DNA of 48,676 bases from Verrucomicrobiota bacterium (lineage in GTDB: Bacteria > Verrucomicrobiota > Kiritimatiellia > Kiritimatiellales > Pontiellaceae). Every line of letters starts with the position of its first letter. Position 1 is the stretch's first letter. The translations under genes and the position numbers were made by a program. Shown piece by piece: positions 35,480 to 46,603 of this stretch. The stretch spans positions 1 through 48,676 of the forward strand of contig JAJRRI010000121.1 in the NCBI GenBank assembly GCA_024279685.1, read 5' to 3'. The notes beneath the pieces were generated by a model. That model was not told the origin of the DNA and searched no databases. It was given only the letters and a program-made list of their open reading frames with translations.

Positions 35480-37039
35480 ATGAAGATCTCCCCCATGAAC
35501 GATGCCGAAAAAATACAGACTCTGCTTCAACACAACACTCCTCAGCAGTTGCAAGAGGATGCCGGGGGCCTACTTCTCCGATATCAAAATCCGAATATGG
35601 GTCAACTGGTGGCCTCCGAGCGGGCGGCCTTTTATTTAAATATTCTTTATAGCTTATTGCTCTTTCGGCGCAGCCACGAGCTCGAACCACTTAATGAGGA
35701 TATTTTCAGCTTTGTTCTTTCTGCTCAGCAAAACGAAGCAGACGGGAGTTACGATGCCACACTCTTCAATCAGGATATGCGGCAACTTGAACAGTGGGAT
35801 CTGATCTCCAAACGGATTGAGCGCGAACGATTGCGGGGGTATAAGGATTCCCGTCGGCAGAAATTCCGCTTCAGAATCTCACCACAGGCTCTTTCTTTTC
35901 TGCAATGGGTCGAAGATCAGTTGCGCGAAGTGCTGGAACCGGAAAGAACCGATACCCGGAACCTCCTTGAGGAAGTTGCCGGGGGCGTGCGCGAACTGCT
36001 GAGAACGCTAAACCAAGTTCAGAAAACAAATCCCGACCTCGAAAAAGCGCGATCGGCCACCTATCGTCTTGCGCGCCTTGGTCGACTTACGATTGAAATC
36101 AACCAATCGCTGGCCGATTTCAACGCCCAACTGACGGCATTCACCTTGGAACGCTACGAAATCGATACGGCCCGCGCCCTTATCCGCGAACTCGAACATT
36201 TTCTCGAAAGCTACATCAACCGCATTCAAATTCTCCGCAAGGAAATCATTCCCGAGTTCGAAAAGCTTGCTTCCCCCCGCCTCTCTCCGCGTTGGGAGCT
36301 CTGCCGAACGGTGCTGGAAGAAGAAGCTCGCAATGCCTCCATGCTCCTCAGTACCCGATCCATCCCTGCCGCAAAGCAGGAAATTGAACGACTCATTCGC
36401 TTTTATGAAGTCGGCGGACAACTCGACCACCTTTGCGCCCGCGTTCGCAGTTCAGCGCTTGGCGTATGGAGAAAACTCTCCACGCATTTGCGCGAGCTGG
36501 AACGAAAAAGCCACCGCATGGAAGATCTCAAAGATCGTATTTCTGAAATGGCGACATGCTCAGCCGATGCGACCTTCTCGGAGTTTATCACCGAGCTTAT
36601 CGCTCCGGCTCGCATGATGGCCGATATGCACTACTGGGATGCCGCCGAAAAAGCCGACCCGCCGCAACCCCGCCTCGAACAGCACACGACTAAACAGACT
36701 CCCATTCGCTATTTAACGCCTAAGCCCAAGGGGGATTCCGCCGAGGTCCGTTCGCTCAACGACGAAAAACTCGATCGGTTGCGGGAATGGCTAGAGAAAA
36801 CACACACGAACTGGCCAGCCGCCCTCTCTCAAGGAACGTTTACCGATTTCACCGACCACGCCGCCGTGATTGAATTTGCGCGCTACGGTCTATTGGGGAG
36901 CGGGCGAAACCTCGCCAAACGGAACCTCAAAATGGAACCGACTTCCATCGAAACCGATATCGAAATCGACGAACGAATCCTGCGCTTTAAAGAACTTATA
37001 ATATCCCTAACCAACCGAGAGACTCCGGATGAATATTGA
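35480..37039 (+). CDS. jetA: JetA-like kleisin subunit of a Wadjet-type system
   Basis: A 519-residue MukF/kleisin-like protein. After the N-terminus, a winged-helix-like region (FNQDMRQLEQWDLISKRI then RFRISPQALSFLQWVEDQL) leads into long helices (residues 160-400) and a C-terminal small domain. The Wadjet complex loads on circular DNA, extrudes loops and cuts plasmids; JetA bridges the JetC heads. Identification rests on gene order, size and helical layout. I cannot assign the Wadjet subtype. ATG 35495 is an alternative start. It overlaps jetB by 11 bases. Confidence 0.75.
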   Translation: MKISPMNDAEKIQTLLQHNTPQQLQEDAGGLLLRYQNPNMGQLVASERAAFYLNILYSLLLFRRSHELEPLNEDIFSFVLSAQQNEADGSYDATLFNQDMRQLEQWDLISKRIERERLRGYKDSRRQKFRFRISPQALSFLQWVEDQLREVLEPERTDTRNLLEEVAGGVRELLRTLNQVQKTNPDLEKARSATYRLARLGRLTIEINQSLADFNAQLTAFTLERYEIDTARALIRELEHFLESYINRIQILRKEIIPEFEKLASPRLSPRWELCRTVLEEEARNASMLLSTRSIPAAKQEIERLIRFYEVGGQLDHLCARVRSSALGVWRKLSTHLRELERKSHRMEDLKDRISEMATCSADATFSEFITELIAPARMMADMHYWDAAEKADPPQPRLEQHTTKQTPIRYLTPKPKGDSAEVRSLNDEKLDRLREWLEKTHTNWPAALSQGTFTDFTDHAAVIEFARYGLLGSGRNLAKRNLKMEPTSIETDIEIDERILRFKELIISLTNRETPDEY

Positions 37040-37721
37040 TTTCCAACGCCCCCGCTCTATGACCGACCTGCTTGATCGCTACCGCGATCGTGTGCAACCC
37101 GTACTCAACATGCTGCTTGAATGCCCTTATTTTTATCAACAGGACGACCCCAACGCCTTCAGCTTTCTCAACCGCTACCAGCGCGAATTTTCCGCCTTCT
37201 TCTCCGAGCACTTTGGCTGGGAACTCATCATCGATGCCAAGTGCGCCCGCGTTTACAAACCCCAGTGGTACAACTCCGAAATTTCTCAAAAAAACCGCGA
37301 GCTCTTCAACTTCACCAAACGGAATGAATGTATTGCCTTCATGCTTTTACTCGAGTTTTTTGAGCACACACTCGAAGTGGAATCCATTACCGTGGACGAA
37401 CCAGAAAACCTGCGCTTCCGGTTTGGCGAGTTGCTCCACTACATTCATCAACGCTTCCACGATCTCTATCCGCACAACAAAACGGAATATACCGAAGAAT
37501 TTGTCCGCGCAAAAATTGTTCGGTCCATCATGCCTCAGCTCGAAAAACATCGCTTTCTCAAAAAAATACCGCCACCCCGAGATGAAGCCATTAGCGATGC
37601 AGACACCATTTACGAAGCCTTGCCCGCCTTGTACCACTACAACATCACGCGTCTCTCCAGCCCCTTGAACCCCGCAAGCGAAGCCGCCGACCTCGTTGCA
37701 GATGAAACGAAGGAACCTTAA
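37029..37721 (+). CDS. jetB: JetB-like (MukE/KITE-type) subunit
   Basis: A 230-residue protein overlapping jetA by 11 bases. It has the size of DUF4194-type JetB and a winged-helix pattern: LLDRYRDRVQPVLNMLLE, FSAFFSEHFGWELIIDAK and ECIAFMLLLEFFEHTL. In Wadjet and MukBEF systems this subunit binds the kleisin and DNA. The next gene starts 2 bases after its stop. The call depends mainly on the operon. Confidence 0.72.
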   Translation: MNIDFQRPRSMTDLLDRYRDRVQPVLNMLLECPYFYQQDDPNAFSFLNRYQREFSAFFSEHFGWELIIDAKCARVYKPQWYNSEISQKNRELFNFTKRNECIAFMLLLEFFEHTLEVESITVDEPENLRFRFGELLHYIHQRFHDLYPHNKTEYTEEFVRAKIVRSIMPQLEKHRFLKKIPPPRDEAISDADTIYEALPALYHYNITRLSSPLNPASEAADLVADETKEP

Positions 37722-37723
37722 CC

Positions 37724-40700
37724 ATGCACAACTTTCGCATTCACCGCATTCGGATGATCAACTTCCACAACTCCACCCATGAAACCATCCCCGTAAAAAA
37801 CGGCGGCCATCTCTTTCTGCTTGGCGATAATGGCTCGGGGAAAACCACGGTGCTTGATGCCGTGCACTATGTTCTGACTGCGGGACACTCGATGGAATTC
37901 AACTCGGCCGCCCGCGTGGCGGGGAGCCGCAAAGACAGCGGCCGCCGCGCACAGGGCATTGTCATGCGCTACAACATGACCGCCGAACCGGCCACGTTGA
38001 ACCCCGGCGGCGGAGTCTCCTATGCCGCGGTTGAGCTCATCGACAACCACAACAAATCGCTTGTACTTGCCGTCGGACTCTCCTGTTCGAGCATGGATGA
38101 ATCCATCCACCACTGGGGCATCATCCGTTCCGGAACCCTTGAAGAGGTTCCCTTTATTATCGAAGAACTCAATGGGGAACGCCCGCGCAACCAGCGAGAA
38201 ATGAAAGCGGCACTCGACAACAAAGGATTCTACGGTCGGATTGGCAGCTACCGTCGCGACCTCGCAACTCGGCTCTACGGCTCCGAAACCACCTATAGCG
38301 AGGTCTGCAAGTTCCTCTCTACCAGCAAGGCCTACCGCGAAATTGTCTCGAGCACCGGCGACTACCACCTGCTCTTCCGCAAACTACTTCAAGAACCCGA
38401 TCCCGAAGTCTTCGAAAAAGTCATCAGCCAACTCAAAAGCCTTGAAGACAGCCGCCAAGACCTCGAACGGATGCAGAACCGACTGGGCTTTCTTACCGAC
38501 CTCGCCGAGTTACACCACTACGTTGAAACCCTGCGTACCCGTCAAGCCGCCCTCCGCTGGCTGACGCACGACCTTCAGCAAAAACAGCACCTTGCAGAAC
38601 ACAGCCGGCTCGTCGAAAAAACCGACGCCGAAAAAACCGGCTCCAAAACCTGTCCGCTCAGAACAAGAAAAACAAAGTCGCCTTGGAAGAGCTGAACCAA
38701 CGGATCTACGAACTCGGGAACCAGGACAAAGACGGGCTCGTCCACCTCCAGCGTCAATTAGAGCTCGCGGTGAAAAAAGCCACCACCGACCTCGAACAAC
38801 TTCAACTCGACTGGAACAATCTGACCTGCCAATTGGATAAAAAAAACAGCGAACTCAAAAAGCAACGGCAACAACACCTCAAATCCATCCAAAAATATTT
38901 CACCGCCATTCATCGGGCGGCAAGCCCTCTTTCCTTCTCGGTTCAGCCCGTACTCAACCAACTGGATGCGGCAACCACCAGCGAGCAACCCGAACTCCTG
39001 ATCCAAAATCTAAATATACAAAAAACGGTCTCGGAAATCGACGAGCCGATCCAGCTTGAACGGGAGAAGAGACAAGACCAAAAAAATACGAGCCACCGGC
39101 TCTCCGAAGAAATTCAGAAACTCGAAAAACAACTTGAGCACAAACAAAAACAGGGAGAAACCCAACCCCTTATCGAAGGGTTTTCCGCCGCCAAGCAACG
39201 GCTTTCCGAAAAAATGTTTACCGCCCAACCGCTCTACGCAGGGCTCGCACCGCGCGCCGGAACGACCCGCAAAGAACTTGCCACGCTTGAGCAACTCATC
39301 GGCGAAGAGATTCTCGGCACTTGGATTGTTCCGCCCCAAGAGGAAAACGCCGTGCGCTATCTGCTGTTTACCCGTTTCCCGGCACAGACTCTCGCGGTCG
39401 TGGAATCCGATGCAACGGACTCCCTTTCGGATTGGATACGCCACTGGTTCGATCCCGCCCAATCCGACCCCAATGCCCTCATCGCTCTCCAACGCGAAAT
39501 GACTTCCACCCAGGGCCCTTCCACCCAAAAGTTTGATACCTTCGAAACCCTTGCCTTTCGCGCTCGCCAACAAAAACTGCACGGAAACCCGGTACGCCTC
39601 CTTGGCGCAGAAATGCGGCGAAAACAGTTGGAAAAAGAGATCAAGCTGATCGAAAAAGAGCTTAAAACCCACCGCACCGAAAAGAAAAATTCAGATGCAA
39701 TCCTCCAGAGAATGGATCAACGAATCCAAGCCTTCCTCAATCTCAAAGCGACCCTCGAATACGCCGAACTTCACACCGAAGCCCACCTAACGCTCGCTAC
39801 CTTCCACCAATCCAACACCCTGCATATTCAAACGGAAAACGCCTACGAATTGGTCAACCGCGCGGAAGAGGATCTGGCCACTCATAGCGAGAAGCTGACC
39901 GATGTTCGCCTCCAGATTGAGAGCAAGGAGCTTCACGACCTTGAAGAACGCATGGCCCATCTAAAAAAGGAACGGATCAAAAAAGATCGAACGCTTACCA
40001 AAGACCAGAAAGAAGAAGGCAAACTCGAGAATGAGATCAAACGTGCGCTCTCCTTTACCGCCGGTTTGGTGAATTCCATGCATGAAGAGCTTGCGAAACA
40101 AAAAGAGGCCGAGGAATCGCTCCGCCTCTTTGGCGATTTTGAAGAGGAGGCTCTGTTTGTGGCTCGCATTCTCGATCTCGCTGATTATACAACAGCCGAC
40201 CAAGCGCAAACTAAAAAGGAAGAGCTTCTCGCCGAAATCATTGAGAAGGAGACCGAGCTGAAAACAATGGCGGCGGGGCATGAAGGGCAGAGCTTCTCGT
40301 TTGTCTACGACAAGGAGCGCAACACGCTCTCCGATCGGCGCAGCATGTCGTCCGATCAGGTTCTTGAAGAGCTTTCGCACCACCATCGAGAACAGCAGGA
40401 GCTTATTACCGAAGAAACCCGGCGGCTTTTTGAACAGTTCATTATGCAGGATCTGCTCACCGCCTTGCGCGATCGCGTTACTCGCCTGATGGATATGAGC
40501 CGCCGCATCGGCAACGTCCTTAAAGAGCGCGAATTCGGCAACAACCGCTACACCTTCAGTGCCAAGCCGCTCCCCCCCTTCAAGCGAATCTACAACCTCA
40601 TCCGCAGCTATAGCGAACTCGCCGCCGAAAACCCCGCCCTCGAACTGCGCGAATTCATCGAGGAGCATCAGGAGGAGATCATCAACACCGCCCCCGGCGA

Positions 40701-41184
40701 TATGCCCGCGCTGCTCGACTACCGCAACTGGTTCCTCTTCGACCTTCAAGTTAAAAGCGGATCTTCCGAAACCACCATGGATCGCAAGACCAAGAGCATC
40801 GGTTCGGGGGGCGAACAGGCGGTTCCGAACTATCTGATTATCCTCACCATTGCCCACTTTCTCTACGACGTTCCCGCCGTAAAACTCCCCCTGCTTCTTT
40901 TTGATGAAGCGTTCTACGGCATCGACGCCCAGCGCCGCGACCAACTGCTGGCCTTCGCCTCCGACCTCAACCTCCAACTCTTTGTCGCCTCCCCCGATCA
41001 AGATGGCGTCAAAAAAGAGATTCCCTACTCCACCTCGCTTTTTGTCATCAAAGATAAAAGCTTTGGCATTCATCTTCATGACTTCCACTGGGAAAACCCC
41101 AAAGAGGGTGTTCAGCAGGATCTGCTCAACCCCCAAACCACCGCCCCGCAAAAAATCGGGTTTGGAGAGGAGCTTGGCTCATGA
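37724..41184 (+). CDS. jetC: JetC SMC-like ATPase, interrupted by a -1 frameshift
   Basis: Two overlapping frames encode one SMC-type ATPase of about 1,150 residues. The first (37724-38695) has Walker A FLLGDNGSGKTTVLDAVHYV. The second (38683-41184) has the signature SIGSGGEQAVPNYLIILT, Walker B LPLLLFDEAFYGIDAQRR and long coiled coils. The frames join at the A6 run 38631-38636: a -1 slip there continues EK into NRLQNLSAQNKKNK, a seamless coiled coil. An indel mutation, a sequencing error or programmed slippage are all possible. It overlaps jetD by 4 bases. Confidence 0.85.
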
Positions 41185-42395
41185 CCCCATCCGATCTTTG
41201 GAAAAAACGCATCGAACAAACTCCCGGTCTCGTGCCTTATCTCGAACCCATTGCAAAAAAGTGGGCAAAAGGCGTTGCGCTACCCAAGCGCATGACCCTC
41301 GGCTCCGAGCCCCGCGACCCCGACCTGCGCATCGCTCTCAGCCGCCTCTTCGGCGAGATTGATTACCGCAAGGGAAAAATCATCGCAGCGATTCCAAAGC
41401 CACTCCGCGACAACCTTACCCTCGAAGCTCTTGCCGAGCAGCTCGGGATTAGAATCATACCGAAAAATAATTCAAAACCGGAGGTATCCGCTATTCTCCA
41501 GCGGTTGCGCCTGACCCATCCCCAACTCAAACCCGTCCACCAATGGATGGCTCATTCCCCAGAAATCGACCGACTCCTCTCCAACAATCCACGATACGCC
41601 GTTACCCTCCTCGGGCTCCTCAAAGCCGCCACCTATCTCTTCGACAACAGCACGCCCGTTACCCTCTCGAAACTCGGCTCCGTTTTTCTCAACGACAGTA
41701 AAATCCTGCGCAACAAAAAAGCTCTCCCCTATAGCCTTCTGGGCGGTATGATGCTGCAATTTCTTGAACTTGAAGACTATCCGGAAAACCGTAGCGTCGC
41801 CCTTCGCCAGTTTGGCGTCATCAGCAATCCCGCCACGACAAACGCAGCTCTTTACGGCCCGCTCGCACTGATCCGGAACGGACGCCCCGACCCCTGGATC
41901 GCCAACCGGCACCAGAGGCGGGAAATCGTGATCCTCAACAGCACCAATCTCGAAAATGTCGAAGCGGTGCAACTCCCCGATGGCATCGGCACCGTCATTA
42001 CCACCGAAAATGCCGCCCCCTTCCACGAGCTGACCCTCGAAAACCACCAAGCACTCGTTCTCTACACCGGCGGCTACCCCAACGCGATCATCTGCCGCCT
42101 GCTCGACCTGCTTCATGAAGCAGGGGTCTCCTGCAAGCACTGGGGCGACTCCGATCCCAATGGACTGCTGATCGCCTCTCTCATTGATCGCCGCATCAAA
42201 ACAACCCTCTTTCGGTGTGGAATCGAAGAGGTTCTCCGGCATGCAAACGACCTCATCCCCCTGAAAGGAGCCCCCCGCCAGCTAGGACTCAGCCTCTTGA
42301 AAAACCATCCCGACTTCAAATTCCGCGAAGAACTCGAACTTACCCTCCGAACTGACCACTGGTTGGAACAGGAGAGCTGGCATCCCTCTACATAA
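41181..42395 (+). CDS. jetD: JetD-like nuclease subunit (TOPRIM)
   Basis: A 404-residue protein: an N-terminal helical, winged-helix part and a C-terminal TOPRIM-like domain. Conserved acidic residues lie in TTENAAPFHEL (Glu) and HWGDSDPNGLLIASLI (Asp-x-Asp), with LVLYTGGYPNAIIC between them. In characterised Wadjet systems JetD is the topoisomerase-VI-like nuclease that cuts the trapped plasmid. The start overlaps jetC by 4 nt, so the four genes form one operon. It ends 44 bases before bioA. Confidence 0.83.
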   Translation: MTPSDLWKKRIEQTPGLVPYLEPIAKKWAKGVALPKRMTLGSEPRDPDLRIALSRLFGEIDYRKGKIIAAIPKPLRDNLTLEALAEQLGIRIIPKNNSKPEVSAILQRLRLTHPQLKPVHQWMAHSPEIDRLLSNNPRYAVTLLGLLKAATYLFDNSTPVTLSKLGSVFLNDSKILRNKKALPYSLLGGMMLQFLELEDYPENRSVALRQFGVISNPATTNAALYGPLALIRNGRPDPWIANRHQRREIVILNSTNLENVEAVQLPDGIGTVITTENAAPFHELTLENHQALVLYTGGYPNAIICRLLDLLHEAGVSCKHWGDSDPNGLLIASLIDRRIKTTLFRCGIEEVLRHANDLIPLKGAPRQLGLSLLKNHPDFKFREELELTLRTDHWLEQESWHPST

Positions 42396-42439
42396 ACTTC
42401 TAGGTTTCCCTTTGTCGTTAACCCAATAGGTTCCCTCCC

Positions 42440-43684
42440 ATGAAAAACAAAATTTTCCATCCCTACACCCCATTCTCGGCCATCGAAAAAGGCTTCCCGA
42501 ACATGGTGCGCGGCGAGGGGATTTACCTCTTCGATGAGACGGGAAAGCGCTATGTCGATGTGGTGTCGAGCTGGTGGGCGTGCGCGTTGGGGCACGGGCA
42601 TCCGGCGGTAGTTAAAGCGATTCAGGAACAGGCGGGCGTTTTACAGCATTCCATTACGGGGAGCCTTACGCATCCCAATGTATTGGCGCTGGCCGAGCGA
42701 CTGGCCGGACTGATGCCGTCGCCGGATCGCCATACGCTGTTTGCAAGCGATGGCTGTTCGGCGGTGGAGGCGGCGCTCAAATTTGCGGTTCAATATGGGT
42801 ATAATCGCGGGCTGACCGAAAAAACGTGGGTGATTGGAATGGATCAGGGCTATCACGGCGACTCGCTGGGCGCCTTGGGGGCCGGGTTTGTGGATGACTT
42901 CCATAAACCGTTTGAAAAAATAGTATCGCATCCAGCCAAGCTCCCCTTTCCGCTCAACGGCGATTTTACGCCCAGCCAAAACGTAATTGAGGCACACAAA
43001 GACCAATTAGCCGCCGTGATTGTCGAGCCGCTCTGCCAAGGCTCGGCGGGCATGCGGATGTATCCAGCGAGCTATCTCAAGCAACTGGCCGACTGCTGCG
43101 CCGCAAACGACGTTTTATTGATTATCGACGAAGTGGCGATGGGGTTTGGCCGCACAGGGAAACGCTTCGCCTTCAACCATGCGGGGATTGATCCTGATAT
43201 GGTTACCGTTGGCAAGGCGCTGACGGCGGGCTATATGCCGCTGAGCGCCTGCATTGTGAAGGATAAAATTTACGATACCTTTTCAGATGCCGGACCAGCT
43301 GACTGCACCTTTTACCACGGCAACACGTATGCCGGGCATCCGATCGGCTGCGCCGCTGCGCTCGCCGCACTGGATATCTACGAAGCCGAATCGACCGTTG
43401 AGCGCGCCGCCGAAATGGCCGAGAAAATGAAACAATGGATGCAGCCGATGGCGGAACTTGATTGCGTGAAGGAGCTTCGCTTCCTTGGCATGATTGGGGT
43501 GGTGGAACTTAAACCTGAAGCCAAGCCGCAGGTGGATAAAATCAAGCAATCACTCCTTGATCAAGGCTACCTCTTCCGCCCGCTCGGCAATGTCTTCTAT
43601 CTCATGCCACCGCTCGTCATTTCCGATGGCGAGCTGCACGCCGCCGTCTACGCTCTCCAGCACACCCTCGAGGATTTGGGTTGA
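42440..43684 (+). CDS. bioA: Adenosylmethionine-8-amino-7-oxononanoate transaminase
   Basis: A 414-residue class III PLP aminotransferase that makes 7,8-diaminopelargonate from KAPA, using SAM as amino donor in most species. The N-terminal FHPYTPFS and SSWWACALGHGHP are BioA signatures. The PLP Lys259 lies in TVGKALTAGYMPLSA, and IIDEVAMGFGRTGKRFAF holds the cofactor Asp. No good Shine-Dalgarno is seen. Its 5' end has a diverged relic at 35392, and bioD lies beyond the island. Confidence 0.95.
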   Translation: MKNKIFHPYTPFSAIEKGFPNMVRGEGIYLFDETGKRYVDVVSSWWACALGHGHPAVVKAIQEQAGVLQHSITGSLTHPNVLALAERLAGLMPSPDRHTLFASDGCSAVEAALKFAVQYGYNRGLTEKTWVIGMDQGYHGDSLGALGAGFVDDFHKPFEKIVSHPAKLPFPLNGDFTPSQNVIEAHKDQLAAVIVEPLCQGSAGMRMYPASYLKQLADCCAANDVLLIIDEVAMGFGRTGKRFAFNHAGIDPDMVTVGKALTAGYMPLSACIVKDKIYDTFSDAGPADCTFYHGNTYAGHPIGCAAALAALDIYEAESTVERAAEMAEKMKQWMQPMAELDCVKELRFLGMIGVVELKPEAKPQVDKIKQSLLDQGYLFRPLGNVFYLMPPLVISDGELHAAVYALQHTLEDLG

Positions 43685-43791
43685 TACGAACAGGTCTCAA
43701 CGCATCGGGATCATTCGCCTTTTTAACCACAAACAAGCTCCTTTTTTTGCGGAGCAAATACTGCGGCCTGACAAGGCTCTACAACCGGCTC

Positions 43792-46374
43792 CTAGCCGAT
43801 TGAAAAAAACAGTTCGCCGTCCTGAAGAGCCACACATACCTTGGAGCCCTCCACACTCTCTCCGGTAATAATTTTTCGGGCGAGCGGTGTTTCCAAATGC
43901 TGCTGAACGAATCGTTTAAGGGGGCGGGCGCCGTAGACGGGATCGTAGCCCTCGCGGGCAATGAACTCTTCGGCCTCCTTTCCAATTTCGAGTTCGATGC
44001 CCTGTTGTGCGAGTCGCCCCTTCAGTTCTTTAACGAGTAGCTCGACCACGCTGGTGATTTCGTCCAACGTCAACGGCTTGAACAACACCGTTTCGTCGAC
44101 GCGGTTGAGGAACTCTGGGCGGAAGTGCGCCCGCAAAGTCTTCATTACATCCTCGCGCGCGCCCTCGGAAATATGCCCAGAGGAATCGATCCCTTCGAGC
44201 AGGCGGGTCGATCCAATGTTGCTGGTCATGATGATGATCGTATTTTTAAAATTTACCGTGCGCCCGTGCGAGTCGGTCAAGCGGCCATCTTCCAAAATTT
44301 GCAGAAGCACGTTGAATACATCTGGGTGCGCCTTTTCGATTTCATCGAGCAGCACCACGCAATACGGCTTATGCCGCACGGCCTCGGTTAACTGACCGCC
44401 CTCCTCGAATCCAACGTAGCCCGGCGGTGCACCAACCAAACGCGAGACGGTGTGCTTTTCCATGTATTCGCTCATGTCGATCCGCACCATGTTAGCTTCG
44501 GAATCAAACAGTTCCCACGCCAGCGTACGCGCCAACTCGGTCTTTCCGACGCCAGTCGGTCCGAGGAATAGGAACGAGCCAATCGGCCGGTTCGGATTTT
44601 TGATTCCGGCTCGCGCCCGCAGCACGGCATCGGCCACGGCTTGGACGGCTTCGTCCTGACCGATCACCCGCTCGTGCAAAATATCGTCGAGTTTTAGAAG
44701 TTTTTCGCGCTCGCCTTCCATCAACTTGGTGACGGGAATTCCAACCCACCGCGCAACGACTTCGGCAATTTCCTCCTCCGTCACCTCCTCGCGCAACAGG
44801 CTTCCCTCCTCGCGATTCCCGATTTCGACCTCGGCCTTTTCAAGTTGTTTTTCAATCTCCGGAATTGATCCATGACGCAGTTTGGCCACACGTTCGAGGT
44901 CATACTCACGCTCCGCCTTTTCAGCCTCCTGCCGCGCCAGCTCCAAACTTTCGCGTAGGCCACGAACTCTTTCAATGCCGCCTTTCTCGTTTTCCCACTG
45001 CGCTTTCATCATGTCAGCCTCGCCACGCAAGTCGGCAAGCTCCTGCTGAAGCACCTCGAGCCGCGCCTTGCTGGCCTTGTCCACCTCCTTTTTTAGCGCG
45101 GTGGCCTCGATCTCCAAACGCATCACCTTGCGGGTAATTTCATCAAGTTCGGCAGGCATCGAATCAATCTCCGTACGGATGGTGGCACACGCCTCGTCCA
45201 TCAGATCAATGGCCTTGTCCGGCAGGAAGCGGTCGGAAATATAGCGGTCCGACAGCACCGCGGAAGAGACCAGAGCGGTATCTTGGATGCGAACGCCGTG
45301 GTGAACCTCAAAGCGCTCCTTCAAGCCTCGCAAAATGGAGATAGTGTCCTCCACGCTCGGCACATCCACCACCACCGGTTGGAAGCGGCGCTCGAGCGCG
45401 GCATCCTTTTCAATATGCTTGCGATGTTCGTCGAGCGTGGTGGCACCAATGCAGTGCAACTCACCGCGCGCCAGCATGGGCTTGAGCATATTACCGGCAT
45501 CGGACGACCCTTCTGTCTTACCCGCCCCCACAATCGTATGTAGCTCGTCGATAAACAGAATAATCCGCCCCTCGGAAGCCTTGATTTCGTGGAGCACGGC
45601 CTTGAGCCGCTCTTCGAACTCGCCTCGGTATTTTGCGCCCGCCATCAGCGCCGTCATATCCAACGCCCAAATCGACTTGTCCTTTAGTCCTTCTGGCACA
45701 TCGCCACGCACAATGCGCTGGGCGAGGCCCTCGACGATCGCCGTCTTACCCACCCCCGGCTCGCCGATGAGCACCGGGTTATTCTTGGTCTTGCGCGAGA
45801 GGATACGGATAACCGAACGGATTTCAGCATCTCGGCCAATCACCGGATCCATCTTTCCCGACCGGGCGACCTCGACGAGGTCCAGGCCATATTTTTCCAG
45901 CGCTTCGTACTGCCCTTCTGGATGATCCGAAGTCACGCGCTGGTTGCCGCGCACCTTTTCCAAAGTCTGAAGCACCGCATCGCGATCCACCCCGTTGTCC
46001 TTGAGCACATGAATTTCATCGGCCAGCACCAACAGCAGATGCTCCACCGAAACAAAATCGTCTTTGAGCTTGTTAGCCTCATCGGCCGCCTTCACCCATA
46101 GCTGATTAAGTCGTTGGCTAATGTAAAATTTACCCGCCTCCGTCGCTCCGGAAACACGCGAGCGCTTTTCCAGTTCCTGTTCCACCTGCGCAGTAACCAC
46201 CGGCACCGACGCACCCATGCCCTCGACTAATCGTGAAACCAACCCATTCTCTTGCTCCAGCAGAGCAAACAGGAGATGTTCCGCGTCAATTTCCCGATGG
46301 CCATAGCGCAACGCCTTCACCTGCGCCTGCTGCATCGCTTCTCGAACTTTCTGGGTCGTTTTGTTCATATCCAT
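43792..46374 (-). CDS. clpB: ClpB disaggregase
   Basis: An 860-residue Hsp100 chaperone that, with DnaK, pulls proteins from aggregates. It has an N domain ([20 protein letters not shown]), AAA1 with Walker [17 protein letters not shown], and a middle coiled-coil domain. AAA2 follows with [19 protein letters not shown] and the C-terminal [19 protein letters not shown] 46374 is chosen because GGAGG lies 7 bases upstream and the N domain then starts normally. It is monocistronic and convergent with bioA. No CIRCE-like or sigma32 element was recognised. Confidence 0.96.
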   Translation of the reverse strand: MDMNKTTQKVREAMQQAQVKALRYGHREIDAEHLLFALLEQENGLVSRLVEGMGASVPVVTAQVEQELEKRSRVSGATEAGKFYISQRLNQLWVKAADEANKLKDDFVSVEHLLLVLADEIHVLKDNGVDRDAVLQTLEKVRGNQRVTSDHPEGQYEALEKYGLDLVEVARSGKMDPVIGRDAEIRSVIRILSRKTKNNPVLIGEPGVGKTAIVEGLAQRIVRGDVPEGLKDKSIWALDMTALMAGAKYRGEFEERLKAVLHEIKASEGRIILFIDELHTIVGAGKTEGSSDAGNMLKPMLARGELHCIGATTLDEHRKHIEKDAALERRFQPVVVDVPSVEDTISILRGLKERFEVHHGVRIQDTALVSSAVLSDRYISDRFLPDKAIDLMDEACATIRTEIDSMPAELDEITRKVMRLEIEATALKKEVDKASKARLEVLQQELADLRGEADMMKAQWENEKGGIERVRGLRESLELARQEAEKAEREYDLERVAKLRHGSIPEIEKQLEKAEVEIGNREEGSLLREEVTEEEIAEVVARWVGIPVTKLMEGEREKLLKLDDILHERVIGQDEAVQAVADAVLRARAGIKNPNRPIGSFLFLGPTGVGKTELARTLAWELFDSEANMVRIDMSEYMEKHTVSRLVGAPPGYVGFEEGGQLTEAVRHKPYCVVLLDEIEKAHPDVFNVLLQILEDGRLTDSHGRTVNFKNTIIIMTSNIGSTRLLEGIDSSGHISEGAREDVMKTLRAHFRPEFLNRVDETVLFKPLTLDEITSVVELLVKELKGRLAQQGIELEIGKEAEEFIAREGYDPVYGARPLKRFVQQHLETPLARKIITGESVEGSKVCVALQDGELFFSIG

Positions 46375-46603
46375 CTTTTTTCCTCCATGAAAACTAATAA
46401 AGCACAAAGCATCAAGTATGCCTCCACAAAAGGAGGTAAGTTTCTTCCCTTTTACTCAATACAAGCCAATAAATTAGAGACAAAATGCGCCGTGGTGAGC
46501 CATATTGTCCCGCTCCAAAAAGTGTTTCGGCGAGACCAATACAGCCCCGTTCGCCGACTAGAATTTGTTTGTTCACAGGAGCCGCCCTGTTAAGCTATCC
46601 GTC

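Noticed and set aside
38592-38840. Third-frame reading at the jetC junction
   Set aside because: It gives a Pro/Arg-rich peptide without coiled-coil character, so it is not the continuation of JetC; the -1 frame fits.
39961-41151. Long minus-strand open frame opposite jetC
   Set aside because: The plus strand holds the SMC signature and Walker B motifs; the reverse frame has no domain.
46408-46603. Cobalamin riboswitch upstream of the TonB-dependent receptor
   Set aside because: No B12-box-like sequence or multi-stem fold was recognised in the 195 bases.
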